Shown: piece after piece, positions 43,168 to 52,866 of the stretch
How positions within the stretch are numbered: position 1 is the stretch's first letter
How the letters are laid out: each line of letters begins with the position of its first letter
Origin: Dokdonella immobilis
GTDB lineage: Bacteria > Pseudomonadota > Gammaproteobacteria > Xanthomonadales > Rhodanobacteraceae
Assembly: GCF_900115085.1 (NCBI RefSeq)
Contig: NZ_FOVF01000001.1
Span: forward strand, 124,001-188,000
DNA length: 64,000 nt
Direction: 5' to 3'
Notes under the pieces: generated by a model
Told to the model about the DNA's origin: nothing
The model's input: only the letters and a program-made list of their open reading frames with translations
Databases searched by the model: none
Program-made: the position numbers and the translations under genes

Positions 43168-44892
43168 ATGAAGACTCCACGATGGTGCGGTGTGCTGATG
43201 GTGACCCTACTGGGAGCCGTGTCCCAAGTGTGGGCTGGCGATCACGTCTTCGACGCGGGGTTCGATCATCGCGCCGAAGGACCCTATTCCGACGCCGAGG
43301 CGGCTCGATTCCTGACCCAGGCGACGTTTGGTCCAAGTCTGGCCGAGATCGCACGTTTGCGCAGCATCGGCTACAACGCGTGGCTGGCCGACCAGGCGAC
43401 CTTGCCGGCCTCGCACCATCGGCCCTACCTGGAGGCGCAGGCGGCGGCCGGCCTCGAGGTCTACCAGAATGCGCGCCAGGAGGCTTGGTGGACCAACGCC
43501 ATCACCGGCCCCGACCAGTTGCGTCAGCGCGTCGCCTTCGCCTTGAGCGAACTGCTGGTGGTCTCCGACCAGAGTGGCGCGATCGAGGGTTATCCGATCG
43601 CGATGGCCAACTACTACGACCTGCTCGTGGATGGCGCCTTCGGAAATTACCGCAACCTGCTCGAAAACGTGACCCTGAGCCCGGTCATGGGTCACTACCT
43701 GTCGATGTTCAAGAACCGCAAGCCCGACCTGGACGCCAACATCCGGCCGGACGAGAACTACGCCCGCGAAATCATGCAGTTGTTTTCGGTCGGACTGGTC
43801 AGGCTCAATGCGAACGGTACCGTGCAGACTTCCGGCGGCCAGCCGATTCCGACATATGACCAGGACACGATCCGCGGCTTCGCCCACGTGTTCACAGGCT
43901 GGAACTGGGCCAATTGTCCACGCGACCAGGGCGGCCAGTGGTGGGAGTGGGAATACTGTCCGTCCGGCCCGGTCGACTGGCCCGATCCGGGCTGGGATGC
44001 CTGGTGGCTGGTGCCGATGCAGGCATGGGAGAGCTACCATGCCAGCGCAGAGGACAAGCAGCTTCTGGTGTACCCGGGAGTCGCCCTGCCGAACGGCATC
44101 CTGGTCGGTGGCGGCACCGCAGCGAGCGACCTGCAGGCGGCCCTCGACAACATCTTCAATCACCCGAATGTCGCCCCGTTCATCGCCCGCCACCTGATCA
44201 AGCGCCTGGTCACGAGCAACCCGTCGCCGGCTTATGTGGGCCGTGTGGCGGCAACCTTCGTCAACAACGGCCTCGGCGTTCGCGGCGATCTCGCGGCCAC
44301 CGTACGCGCGGTGTTGATGGACAGCGAAGCGCGCACCGTGCCGAGCCTGGCCAGCAACGCCGGAAAGATGCGCGAGCCCCTGCTCAAGCTGAGCCACCTG
44401 TGGCGGGCGCTCGACGGGCGCGCCGATGACGGGCGCTACCGCGAGTGGTACACAGACTATTACCTGTCGCAGGCGCCGCTGCGCTCACCGACGGTGTTCA
44501 ATTTTTTCCTGCCCGACTATCGCCCGCCGGGCGAGATGGCCACGCTCGGCCTCGACGGTCCCGAATTCCAGATCACTACCGACACCTCGGTCGCCAGCGT
44601 CGCCAACGGACTCGGCGCCAAGGTGTTCTACGACTGGCGCGGAAACGGCAACCAGCAACCCGAGGATATCGTCGTCGATCTCGGCCCGGAGGTCGCGGTC
44701 GCGTCGGATCCGGTCAGACTGGTCGACCGCTACGACCTGCTGTTCATGAACCGGACCATGTCCGACTTCATGTTCACCACCCTGGTCACTTATCTGCAGA
44801 GCCTGCCGAACACCAATTCGGGCAGGCGCCAGCGCGTGCAGAATGCGGTCTGGCTGATCCAGAGTTCTCCCGAATACGCTATCGAACGGTGA
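43168..44892 (+). CDS. exported DUF1800 protein
   Basis: 574 residues from the ATG at 43168, preceded by GGAAGGGG. The signal peptide ends VWA-G near residue 24, followed directly by DHVFDAGFDH. DUF1800 family features are AEAARFLTQATFGPS, ENYAREIMQLFSVGL and RGFAHVFTGWNW. Function is unknown; the family nearly always sits next to a DUF1501 gene, as here (4 bp to the next ATG). Confidence 0.92.
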   Translation: MKTPRWCGVLMVTLLGAVSQVWAGDHVFDAGFDHRAEGPYSDAEAARFLTQATFGPSLAEIARLRSIGYNAWLADQATLPASHHRPYLEAQAAAGLEVYQNARQEAWWTNAITGPDQLRQRVAFALSELLVVSDQSGAIEGYPIAMANYYDLLVDGAFGNYRNLLENVTLSPVMGHYLSMFKNRKPDLDANIRPDENYAREIMQLFSVGLVRLNANGTVQTSGGQPIPTYDQDTIRGFAHVFTGWNWANCPRDQGGQWWEWEYCPSGPVDWPDPGWDAWWLVPMQAWESYHASAEDKQLLVYPGVALPNGILVGGGTAASDLQAALDNIFNHPNVAPFIARHLIKRLVTSNPSPAYVGRVAATFVNNGLGVRGDLAATVRAVLMDSEARTVPSLASNAGKMREPLLKLSHLWRALDGRADDGRYREWYTDYYLSQAPLRSPTVFNFFLPDYRPPGEMATLGLDGPEFQITTDTSVASVANGLGAKVFYDWRGNGNQQPEDIVVDLGPEVAVASDPVRLVDRYDLLFMNRTMSDFMFTTLVTYLQSLPNTNSGRRQRVQNAVWLIQSSPEYAIER

Positions 44893-44896
44893 CGCC

Positions 44897-46273
44897 ATGA
44901 AACGACGCGACTTCATCCGGCGCGCCCTCTGCGCGACCGCTTCCTCGGCACTCTTCACGAGTTTCGCGGGCAAACTCTCCCTCGCCCACGCCTCGGCCCT
45001 GTCCGGTCGTCGCCTGCTCGGCAATGACTACCGCGCCCTGGTCTGCGTCTATCTGTACGGCGGCAACGACGGTTTCAACATGATGGTGCCGACCAGCAGC
45101 GCGCAGTACGCCCAGTACCAGGCGTCGCGCGGCGACCTTGCCCTTCCGCTGGCCGACTTGCTGTCGCTGAATCCGAGCGTCGCACCGACCGGCGGCGGGA
45201 GCTTTGGCATGAACCCCGCGATGCCACTGTTGCGCAACCTGTTCAACCAGGCCCAGTCGCCCCTGGCGATCACGGCCAATGTCGGACCACTGCTCTACCC
45301 GATCACCAAGGCCGAATACCAGGCCGGCTCGGCACCGGTGCCTGCGCAGCTCTTTTCGCACAGCGACCAGACCCTGACCTGGCAACAGCCGAATGCCGAT
45401 GCGATCGACCGGCGTGGCTGGGGCGGACGCCTGGCCGACATGTTCTACCAGACCAACGTCAACCAGCAGCTGTCGATGAACATTTCAATCGACGGCGAAA
45501 ACGTGTTCCAGGCCGGCAATGAAGTCATCCCTTATTTCGTCGGCCAGGATGGCGCCCAGAGCGTCGACTTCGTGCAGACCTGGAACCCCGAACGACGCGC
45601 CGTCTTCCTCGCCCTTCGCGACGCGGCCCACGGCAATGCCCTGCAGCGCCAGTACGCTTCGGTCATGCGTCGATCGATGGACAACGAGGTCATGATCAAC
45701 GAGGCGCTCGATGGCGAGACCGCGCTGAGCACCGCGTTTCCGGATACCCACCTCGGTCGCCAGCTGCGCATGGTCGCGCGCCTGATCAACGTACGCTCAC
45801 CATTGCAGATGCAGCGCCAGGTCTTCTTCGTCGGACTCGGCGGCTTCGATACCCACGACAACCAGCTCAGTGACCAGGCGGAGCAGCTTGCCGAGCTCGA
45901 TGGCGCGCTGGCCGCGTTCCACGCGGCCACCGTGGAAATGGGCGTGGACGACGGCGTCACGACGTTCACCGCATCGGAATTCGGACGTACGACCAGCGTC
46001 AATGGCGATGGCACCGACCATGGCTGGGGCAGCCACCACTTCGTCATGGGTGGTTCGGTGAACGGCCGGCGCATCTACGGCACGCCTCCCGACCTCAGTG
46101 CCGGCGGCCCGGACGATGCCGACTGGGGACAGATCATCCCGACCACGTCGGTCGATCAGTACGCCGCCACGATCGCCCGCTGGTATGGCGTCCCGGCGGG
46201 CGACCTCGATACCGTGTTCCCGAATATCGGGCGCTTCGCGACTTCGGACCTCGGGTTCATGGCGCCGGCCTGA
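44897..46273 (+). CDS. exported DUF1501 protein (Tat-type signal)
   Basis: 458 residues. The N-terminus MKRRDFIRRALCATASSALF is a twin-arginine-like signal. DUF1501 features are VYLYGGNDGFNMMVP, GGFDTHDNQ, FTASEFGRT and DHGWGSHHFVMG. The family has an alkaline-phosphatase-like fold and may be a metal-dependent hydrolase, but activity is unproven. It is paired with DUF1800. Confidence 0.92.
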   Translation: MKRRDFIRRALCATASSALFTSFAGKLSLAHASALSGRRLLGNDYRALVCVYLYGGNDGFNMMVPTSSAQYAQYQASRGDLALPLADLLSLNPSVAPTGGGSFGMNPAMPLLRNLFNQAQSPLAITANVGPLLYPITKAEYQAGSAPVPAQLFSHSDQTLTWQQPNADAIDRRGWGGRLADMFYQTNVNQQLSMNISIDGENVFQAGNEVIPYFVGQDGAQSVDFVQTWNPERRAVFLALRDAAHGNALQRQYASVMRRSMDNEVMINEALDGETALSTAFPDTHLGRQLRMVARLINVRSPLQMQRQVFFVGLGGFDTHDNQLSDQAEQLAELDGALAAFHAATVEMGVDDGVTTFTASEFGRTTSVNGDGTDHGWGSHHFVMGGSVNGRRIYGTPPDLSAGGPDDADWGQIIPTTSVDQYAATIARWYGVPAGDLDTVFPNIGRFATSDLGFMAPA

Positions 46274-46326
46274 GTGCACTCGCGGGCCGACGCTCCACCG
46301 GTCCGCCGGTCGCGACTTGAGCGCAG

Positions 46327-47136
46327 CTACTTGCGATGGGTCGGATCGACGCCGGCGTCGGTTGCGTGCGCGGGATGCGAGCGACGCACCGCAGGCACGA
46401 CTTGCGCAAGCAGACCGCAGGCGGCCAGGGTCCAGACGATCATCGCGCCGCTCGGCAGATCGAGCACCGCCGAGACGATCAGTCCGCAGACATAGCCGGC
46501 CACGCCAATGGCGTAGGCCGCGACCAGACGCGAGCGTCCCTGCATGCCGGCCGTGGCCAGGGCCGGCACGATCAGGCTGGTGAATACGAGATAGACGCCG
46601 ATCAGTTGCACGGAAACGGTGATGGCCAGCGCGAACACGGCGTAGAAGGACAGGCCACCGAGACGACCGCGGCGCCAGGCAATGACCGCCAGCAAGGCCG
46701 CCGATGCAATCGCCGCGGTCCAGAGCTGGTCCGGCGTGACCCACAGGATCTGCCCGACCAGAAGATCCTTGAGGTGCTCACCACCGTGCGGGTTGTTGGC
46801 CAGCAGCAGGATGCCGCCGGTTGCGGCTAGCACGAACAGAGTGCCGATCAATGGCTCCTGGAACTCGGGCCAGCGCTTGTCCGTGTAGCTCAGGAGCGCC
46901 GCACCGAGCAGGGCCGCGACGGCCGCCGCGACCTGCACGCCGAAGCCGTGTTCGTCCATGCCGAAGTACTGGGCGAGGATGACACCGAGCGCCGCCACCT
47001 GGGCGATGGCGAGGTCGATGAAGATGATGCCGCGGGCCAGCACCCGAGTACCGAGTGGCACGTGCGTGGAGAGTACGACAAGGCCGGCCAGGCAGGCCGG
47101 CCCGAGGATGCTCAGGTCCAGTCCGTCCCAGTTCAC
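46327..47136 (-). CDS. zinc (metal) ABC transporter permease, ZnuB-like
   Basis: 269 residues from the GTG at 47136, with GGAG seven bases upstream. Seven to eight hydrophobic segments, with family motifs RGIIFIDLAIAQVAALGVILAQ and TVSVQLIGVYLVFTSLIVPALA. It is the inner-membrane channel for Zn2+ (or Mn2+) uptake. The GTG overlaps the stop of the binding-protein gene. No ATP-binding subunit (ZnuC) gene is adjacent, so one is expected elsewhere. Confidence 0.9.
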   Translation of the reverse strand: MNWDGLDLSILGPACLAGLVVLSTHVPLGTRVLARGIIFIDLAIAQVAALGVILAQYFGMDEHGFGVQVAAAVAALLGAALLSYTDKRWPEFQEPLIGTLFVLAATGGILLLANNPHGGEHLKDLLVGQILWVTPDQLWTAAIASAALLAVIAWRRGRLGGLSFYAVFALAITVSVQLIGVYLVFTSLIVPALATAGMQGRSRLVAAYAIGVAGYVCGLIVSAVLDLPSGAMIVWTLAACGLLAQVVPAVRRSHPAHATDAGVDPTHRK

Positions 47137-48032
47137 TTGAGCACTCCGAGCAGCTTGTCGAGGGTCGAGTCGTACAGGCTGAACAGATCTTTCGACCGCT
47201 CGTCGCCGCCGACCGTGAACGGTAGTACCAGGGCCGGCACGCCGGTGCGTTCGGACAGCCACGCGCCGGGCTTGGTGTCCTGGTAGGCGGCGCTGATGAT
47301 CGCAATCGCCCCACCGCTCCGGGTCACATCGATGAGACTTGAAAGGTGCGCGCTGGTCGGGGGCACACCGGGTTTGGGCTCGAGCGAGCCGATCTCATGC
47401 ATGCCGAGCCACTGCAACAGGTAGACCCAACTGGAGTGATGGACGACGACGGCCCTGCCCTTGAGCGGCGCCGCCCTGGTTTCCCAGCCCTTGATCGCTG
47501 CCTGCCAGCGCGTTTCGAAATCGGTCAGTCGCTGCTGGTAGAGCGTCGCATTGGCCGGATCGATTTCGGCAAGCCGCGTACTCAGGGCCTTGGCCACGGC
47601 CAGCACCCGATACGGATCGAGCTGGATATGCGGATTGCCATCGGGATGGACATCGCCCGCGGAACGGTCGACGCTGGCCGGCTTCTCGAGGGTCGTCACC
47701 TGGCTGGCCGCCATGAAGTTGCCGGGGCCCGAGCTGACCTTGGGATTGCCGGCCTGCTTGAGCAGTTGCGGCAGCCAGCCGATCTCCAGCTGCGCACCCG
47801 AGCAGACCAGCAGGTCAGCCTGGCGCATCTTTGCAATCAGGCTCGGCCGGGCTTCGACGACATGGACGTCCTGCAGGGCGCTGGTCGCCACGTCAACGCC
47901 GACCGCGTCACCGGCCAGTTCGGCGAGCAGCGAGCCCCATTCCGGCTCGCAGGCGAAGACGCGCAACTTCGCCTGCGCCGGGGCACTCAGCACGACACTG
48001 GCAACGATCAACCAGAACATCAACTTGCGCAT
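47133..48032 (-). CDS. periplasmic zinc-binding protein, ZnuA-like
   Basis: 299 residues. The signal peptide ends AQA-K near residue 21. Candidate metal ligands are the His in LQDVHVVEARPS, the His residues in GDVHPDGNPHIQLDP and the pair in VVVHHSSWVYLL. The usual long His-rich loop is reduced to the DVHPDGNPH segment. It delivers Zn2+ to the permease. Its operon position between the outer-membrane protein and permease, and the Zur-like box upstream, support zinc. Confidence 0.9.
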   Translation of the reverse strand: MRKLMFWLIVASVVLSAPAQAKLRVFACEPEWGSLLAELAGDAVGVDVATSALQDVHVVEARPSLIAKMRQADLLVCSGAQLEIGWLPQLLKQAGNPKVSSGPGNFMAASQVTTLEKPASVDRSAGDVHPDGNPHIQLDPYRVLAVAKALSTRLAEIDPANATLYQQRLTDFETRWQAAIKGWETRAAPLKGRAVVVHHSSWVYLLQWLGMHEIGSLEPKPGVPPTSAHLSSLIDVTRSGGAIAIISAAYQDTKPGAWLSERTGVPALVLPFTVGGDERSKDLFSLYDSTLDKLLGVLK

Positions 48033-48043
48033 TTCACGATTCC

Positions 48044-49387
48044 TCAGAATTTGTGGGCGCCGTGGGCGCCGAGACTGACCTGGTATTGCAGGGTGAGCAC
48101 GTTGTCGATGAAGTGCGGCTGCGGCTCGTCATGCGCCAGTTGCAGGCGCATGAGGCTGAACTCGCTGTTGTGCCAGGTCAGCATGGCGCTGTGCCGCTGC
48201 GGATCGAAATCGCTCGCGTAGGGCCCGCTCGATGCCGCCCAGAGCCTGTCATAGCGATAACCCGCGTCCCAGGTCCGGCTGAAGCGGTACAGTCCTTCGA
48301 TATAGGCACCACGGCGCTTGCCATTCCATGCCTCGGCGAGCGCATCGGGATCTTCGGCATCGCGGACCAGGCCGTCGCGATCGTCGACGAAGTATTCGCT
48401 GCGCACAACGATGCCGGCGTCCTTGAATGCACCGCGCGGCGCCCATTTCCAGGTGAAATCGAGAAGGAACAGGTTGCTTCGGCCGCTGAAGTCATCCTCG
48501 CCATCAACGCTGTCGGCATGCAGCAGCGAGGCGCCGGCTAACCACGAGTTTTCGATGCCGACATCGCCGCCGGCATGCATGAAGAAGCTCTTCGCGCCTA
48601 CGCCGCCATGGGCCGAACCGTCGGCCGGATAGCCGCTGCCTCGAAACGCTTCACTACCGAATTCGAGGTAGGTTTCGGTGGGCGCGACCCAGCGCAACTG
48701 CACGCCGTCGTCACCGTACTGGTTGCCGAGGAAAGCCTGGTAGGCCAGCGGCCGGTCGCTGAAATAGTCGGTATGCGTGTGGTGGCTGTTGAGATATCCG
48801 ATGTTCGAATAGAAGCGTCCGGCACGGGCAGTGAATCCTTCCGGCAATGCGGTCGTCTCGATATAGGCCTCCTCGATGCCGGTGTGGGTTTCACCGTCTT
48901 CGTTCTCCATGGTCACGGTCAGCTGACCGTAGAACTTGTCATCGATGTTGGCCGCGAACGAGAGTTCGCTTTCGCCGAGCCGCAAGCCTTTTTCGCCCGG
49001 CCGTCCTTCGCCGACCAGCGGAAAGCCCGCTCGCCGGTAGTCAACAGGATCCTGCGTATGGTTCTCATAGAGGCCGTTGAGAATCACCGCGATGGCCGGG
49101 TTGAAGGCATTCGCCGAAGCCCCGGTCGCGCCGGTCGGGCTGTCCGCGGCGACGGCCGCAACGGCGGCTTCCTGCTGGGCGGATTTCATCTGCTGCAGCT
49201 CGGCCTGGGCTGCCTGGGCCGCGGCCAGCGCGTCGGCTGCCTGCTTCTGCAGGGTCTGGGCATTGGCTTCAAGGGCGCGGATCCGTTCGGCCAGGGCGGC
49301 GATTTGTGGATCTGCGGAGGTTTCGGCGGCGTCGACCGAAGCGGTCAACGCCAAGGAAAGGGCAATCGCAATCGGGAGGGAGCGCAT
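48044..49387 (-). CDS. coiled-coil outer-membrane barrel protein of the zinc operon
   Basis: 447 residues from the ATG at 49387. The signal peptide ends VDA-A near residue 20. A coiled coil follows (about 25-75; repeated Ala/Gln/Glu heptads) and then a beta-barrel of about 350 residues, ending SLGAHGAHKF. His/Asp-rich stretches (NSHHTHTDYF) could bind metal. It is the first gene of the operon, so it probably helps Zn2+ cross the outer membrane or buffers it at the surface. It is not a TonB-dependent receptor (no plug domain). Confidence 0.8.
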   Translation of the reverse strand: MRSLPIAIALSLALTASVDAAETSADPQIAALAERIRALEANAQTLQKQAADALAAAQAAQAELQQMKSAQQEAAVAAVAADSPTGATGASANAFNPAIAVILNGLYENHTQDPVDYRRAGFPLVGEGRPGEKGLRLGESELSFAANIDDKFYGQLTVTMENEDGETHTGIEEAYIETTALPEGFTARAGRFYSNIGYLNSHHTHTDYFSDRPLAYQAFLGNQYGDDGVQLRWVAPTETYLEFGSEAFRGSGYPADGSAHGGVGAKSFFMHAGGDVGIENSWLAGASLLHADSVDGEDDFSGRSNLFLLDFTWKWAPRGAFKDAGIVVRSEYFVDDRDGLVRDAEDPDALAEAWNGKRRGAYIEGLYRFSRTWDAGYRYDRLWAASSGPYASDFDPQRHSAMLTWHNSEFSLMRLQLAHDEPQPHFIDNVLTLQYQVSLGAHGAHKF

Positions 49388-49453
49388 TGGGGTTCCGTAG
49401 CCGGGGAGAGGTGAGGTCGGCGCCGGCGCAGGTAACACCCGCACGCACACCGT

Positions 49454-49472
49454 AACGTTATACCATCACATT
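49454..49472. promoter_or_regulatory. Zur-like zinc operator
   Basis: AACGTTATA-C-CATCACATT matches the gammaproteobacterial Zur consensus AATGTTATA-N-TATAACATT in 8 of 9 left and 7 of 9 right positions. It lies 67 bp upstream of the outer-membrane protein start, so Zn-loaded Zur would repress the three-gene operon. No Zur gene is in the window. Confidence 0.7.
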
Positions 49473-49532
49473 GCTCGTCGCGGTTCAAGCCCCGTTCGAT
49501 CTGCCAGCAGGAGAAATATCGTCGTCGGCGTG

Positions 49533-49558
49533 GCCATGGCCGCAGCAGCGGCCATGGC
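49533..49558. other. perfect 11-bp hairpin
   Basis: Arms GCCATGGCCGC and GCGGCCATGGC with an AGCA loop. It lies between the zinc operon promoter and the 3' end of the BNR-repeat gene. There is no T-tract. It could be a second terminator for the BNR gene or an insulator. Confidence 0.5.
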
Positions 49559-49586
49559 GATTCCCGAAACCTCTGTTGCACCGCTG

Positions 49587-49631
49587 CGGCACCGGATCCG
49601 CGACCACCGAGGTGGCCCGCAGCCGGTGCCG
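49587..49631 (-). terminator. hairpin after the BNR-repeat gene
   Basis: CGGCACCGG and CCGGTGCCG enclose a smaller CCACC-GA-GGTGG hairpin, starting about 11 nt after the stop codon. There is no T-tract, so it probably acts as a factor-assisted terminator or 3'-end stabiliser. Confidence 0.45.
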
Positions 49632-49641
49632 CCCGTGTCAG

Positions 49642-52600
49642 TCAGCCGCGCAGCTGGATTGCACGCAATTGTTCGGTCGTGGCCGGACCGCCGCTGCCAC
49701 CCGAGACCGCAGCATTGGAGAGATCGATCTCGCCCATGCCGGCCTTCTTCAATGCCGCATTCGCCCTCGCCAGGTCAGCAGCCTGCAACTCGGCAAACTC
49801 CTCTTCGATGTCGCCGAGCTCGCGCTTCAGCGCCTCGATCCGGGCCAACTGGTAGTCGGTGGGCTTGCCGTCATAGGACATGATTGCGCCATACAGCGTA
49901 TCGGCATGCTCGCGCAGGCGCTCCTCGCCGGTGATCGCCCCGCCTTCCTTGGTCGCGACGATCTTCTTGCGAATCGCATCGGCCTTGTTGTCCAGCGCTG
50001 CGATCTGTCCGCGCAGGGCGCTGCCATGGTCGAGCTTGGCCGAAGTGGCCGCTGCCTGGGCACGCAGCGTGTTGATCCGGTCCACCAGCGAACTCATGTC
50101 GGTAAAGATCGCGCGCACGCGCAGTGCGGCATCGTACTGGGCCTGGCGATCGGCCGCGCTGAAGCTGACGCGCCGGTCGAGGCCGACCTTGATCGTCGTT
50201 TCGAAGACGTCCTTGTCCTTGGTCATGCGCACGGTGTAGTCGCCGGGCGGCACGCGCGGACCCTGGGTCGAGTTGAATGCGATCTGCGCCGCCTTCGGCA
50301 CCCGCGGAGGTGCCGCACGCATCGACCAGTAGACGTGGTTGATGCCGCGCCTGACGCTGGCCGGCAAGGTATCGAGGACTTTGCCCTCGGCATCGAGCAC
50401 CTCGATCCTGAGCTTGCCGAACAAGTGACGGGACTTCTGGAAATAGGAAATGTCGGCGCCGCCGGGGGCGTTCGGACCGGTGAAGCTGGCATCGCCTTCG
50501 GGCCAGCCGCCCTGGGCGCTGATGCGCTGCTGGATCATGCGCGTCGGCAGGAACGCAACATTGCTGTCGAGCAGCTTCGCATCGAGTGCCCGCAGCGGCG
50601 TAATGTCGTCGATGATCCAGATACCCCGGCCATGCGTGGCCAGCACCAGCGAAGCATCGCGGTTCTGCAGGGCGATGTCGCGCACTGCCACGGCAGGAAA
50701 TTCGTTGCCCTTGAACTGGGCCCAGTGGGCGCCGCCATCGATCGACATCCAGAGGCCGAACTCGGTACCGGCATAGAGCAGGTCGGGCTTCAGCGAGTCT
50801 TCGCGGACGACGTGAACGTAGCCACGCAGGCTCTTGCTGTCGGCCGGCGACACGAGCGCTTTCCAGGTCTTGCCGAAATCGCTGGTCTTGTAGATGTAGG
50901 GCCGCATGTCGCCGAACGTGTGGCGATCGATCGCCACGTAGGCGGTGGCCGCATCGAAGGCGCTGGCCTGGACCCAGTTGATCCACGAATTCGCCGGCAC
51001 GCCCTTGATGTTGCCGACCACGTTGGTCCAGCTCTTGCCATCATCGCGGGTGACCTGCACGTTGCCGTCGTCGGTGCCGACCCAGATCACGCCCTTCTGC
51101 CTCGGTGACTCGCTGATCGAGAAGATCGTGGTGTAGGCCTCGGCCGCGGAATTGTCGACGGTGATGCCGCCGGATTCCTCCTGTTTCTGGTGCTGCGGGT
51201 TGTTCGTGGTCAGATCCGGGGAGATGCGGTCCCAGGTCTGCCCATGATCGCTCGTGCGGAACAGGAACTGCGCCCCGATGTAGATCGTGCCCTTCTCATT
51301 CGGACTCAGCGCGATCGGCGTGTTCCAGTTCCAGCGCAGCTTTTCGCCGTAGTTCGGCATCGGCTGGATGTTGCGGATTTCATGGGTATGCCGGTTGACC
51401 CGACCAATCGTTCCGCCTTGGGCCTCGGCATAGAGGTAGTCCGGATCGGCCGGATCCGAGAACATCCAGAAGCCATCGCCGCCGTACATGTTTTCCCATT
51501 GGGAATTGGCGATACCGCCCGGGTAATCGCTCTGCCCGACCCAGGAACTATTGTCCTGCAGGCCGCCATAGACCTGGAACGGATCCTTGTCGTCGACACT
51601 GACGTGATAGAACTGCGAAACCGGCAGATTGTTCTGCTTCCACCACTTGTTGCCGCCGTCGTAGGATTGCCAGAGACCACCATCGTCACCGGAGATGACG
51701 TGCTGGGTGTTGCTCGGGTCGATCCAGACCACGTGCACATCGCCATGCGTGCCGCCGCCGACATTGGCGAAGCTCTTGCCGCCATCGAGGCTCATGATCA
51801 GATTCAGGTTCGGCTTGAACACGCGCTCGGGGTTGAGCGGGTCAACGATCAGGTTGGCGAAATAGAACGGACGCCAGACCATCATCTGGCTCTTGTCGCG
51901 CTGGTCCCATGTCTTGCCACCGTCGTCGGAGCGATAAAGCGCTGAATCGGTCGACTCGACGAAGCTGTAGACGATCTGCGGATTCGACGGCGCCACGGTC
52001 ACCGCGATGCGGCCGAACGGCTTGGTCGGGAACCCCTTGTTGGCGGCTGCATTGATCTCGGTCCAGGTCTTGCCGCCATCGGCCGAACGGTAGAGCCCGC
52101 TGCCGGACTTGGCGCTTGCCGACTCGCCGCCCGAGCGGAACGTCCAGCCCTTGCGCCGATAGTCCCAGAGACTGGCGAACAGCACCTTGCTGTCCTGCGG
52201 ATCCATGCTGATCGATGCGCAGCCGGTCGACAGGTTGCCGCCTTTCAGGACCAGCGCCCAATTCTTGCCGCCGTCGGTGGTCTTGTACAGGCCGCGATCG
52301 GCCGAATCGCTCCACATCTTGCCGGGAGCGCATGCATAGACCGTGTCGCTGGCGCTCGGATCGACGATGATCTTGACGATGCGTTCGCTTTCCGGGAGGC
52401 CGAGATAGGTCCAGGAATCACCCCCGTCGATGGACTTGTAGATGCCGTTGCCGATCGAAATGGTGTTGCGCGTCCACGATTCGCCGGTTCCGACCCAGAC
52501 TGTCTTCGGATTGCCCGGATCGATCGTGATCGCGCCGATCGACTGCACAGGCTGCTTGTCGAAGACCGGCTTGAAGGTCGTGCCGCCGTCGGTCGACTTC

Positions 52601-52866
52601 CAGACGCCGCCGGAGGCCGCGCCCACGTAGATCAGAGTCTTGCCGTCCTTGCCGGCACGCGCGTCAAGGGCCGCGATGCGACCGCTCATCGTCGCCGAGC
52701 CGATGTTGCGGATGCCGAGGCCGGATATGGCGCCGGCATCGAAACGGCCCATGCCTGCCCCATCAGCGGCCGAGGCGATCTGCACGGACCCGGCGAGGCC
52801 GGCCAGGGTCACGCCGAAAACAAGGTTGCAGAGCGAAATGTTCATCGGGTTCGTCCTCGTCTTCAT
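49642..52866 (-). CDS. exported BNR/sortilin-like beta-propeller protein
   Basis: 1074 residues. The signal peptide ends ASA-A near residue 34. Many Asp-box (S-x-D-G-G-x-x-W/F) repeats, such as KSTDGGTTF, KSIDGGDSW, RSADGGKTW and YKTSDFGKTW, indicate one or two beta-propellers of the WD40/YVTN/BNR-like (VPS10/sortilin) kind over residues 45-760. A C-terminal region (about 780-1074) has Ig-like strands and a helical end. Often annotated glycosyl hydrolase, but no catalytic residues are assignable. The ATG overlaps the stop of the preceding gene (ATGA), and an alternative ATG lies seven codons in. Confidence 0.88.
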   Translation of the reverse strand: MKTRTNPMNISLCNLVFGVTLAGLAGSVQIASAADGAGMGRFDAGAISGLGIRNIGSATMSGRIAALDARAGKDGKTLIYVGAASGGVWKSTDGGTTFKPVFDKQPVQSIGAITIDPGNPKTVWVGTGESWTRNTISIGNGIYKSIDGGDSWTYLGLPESERIVKIIVDPSASDTVYACAPGKMWSDSADRGLYKTTDGGKNWALVLKGGNLSTGCASISMDPQDSKVLFASLWDYRRKGWTFRSGGESASAKSGSGLYRSADGGKTWTEINAAANKGFPTKPFGRIAVTVAPSNPQIVYSFVESTDSALYRSDDGGKTWDQRDKSQMMVWRPFYFANLIVDPLNPERVFKPNLNLIMSLDGGKSFANVGGGTHGDVHVVWIDPSNTQHVISGDDGGLWQSYDGGNKWWKQNNLPVSQFYHVSVDDKDPFQVYGGLQDNSSWVGQSDYPGGIANSQWENMYGGDGFWMFSDPADPDYLYAEAQGGTIGRVNRHTHEIRNIQPMPNYGEKLRWNWNTPIALSPNEKGTIYIGAQFLFRTSDHGQTWDRISPDLTTNNPQHQKQEESGGITVDNSAAEAYTTIFSISESPRQKGVIWVGTDDGNVQVTRDDGKSWTNVVGNIKGVPANSWINWVQASAFDAATAYVAIDRHTFGDMRPYIYKTSDFGKTWKALVSPADSKSLRGYVHVVREDSLKPDLLYAGTEFGLWMSIDGGAHWAQFKGNEFPAVAVRDIALQNRDASLVLATHGRGIWIIDDITPLRALDAKLLDSNVAFLPTRMIQQRISAQGGWPEGDASFTGPNAPGGADISYFQKSRHLFGKLRIEVLDAEGKVLDTLPASVRRGINHVYWSMRAAPPRVPKAAQIAFNSTQGPRVPPGDYTVRMTKDKDVFETTIKVGLDRRVSFSAADRQAQYDAALRVRAIFTDMSSLVDRINTLRAQAAATSAKLDHGSALRGQIAALDNKADAIRKKIVATKEGGAITGEERLREHADTLYGAIMSYDGKPTDYQLARIEALKRELGDIEEEFAELQAADLARANAALKKAGMGEIDLSNAAVSGGSGGPATTEQLRAIQLRG

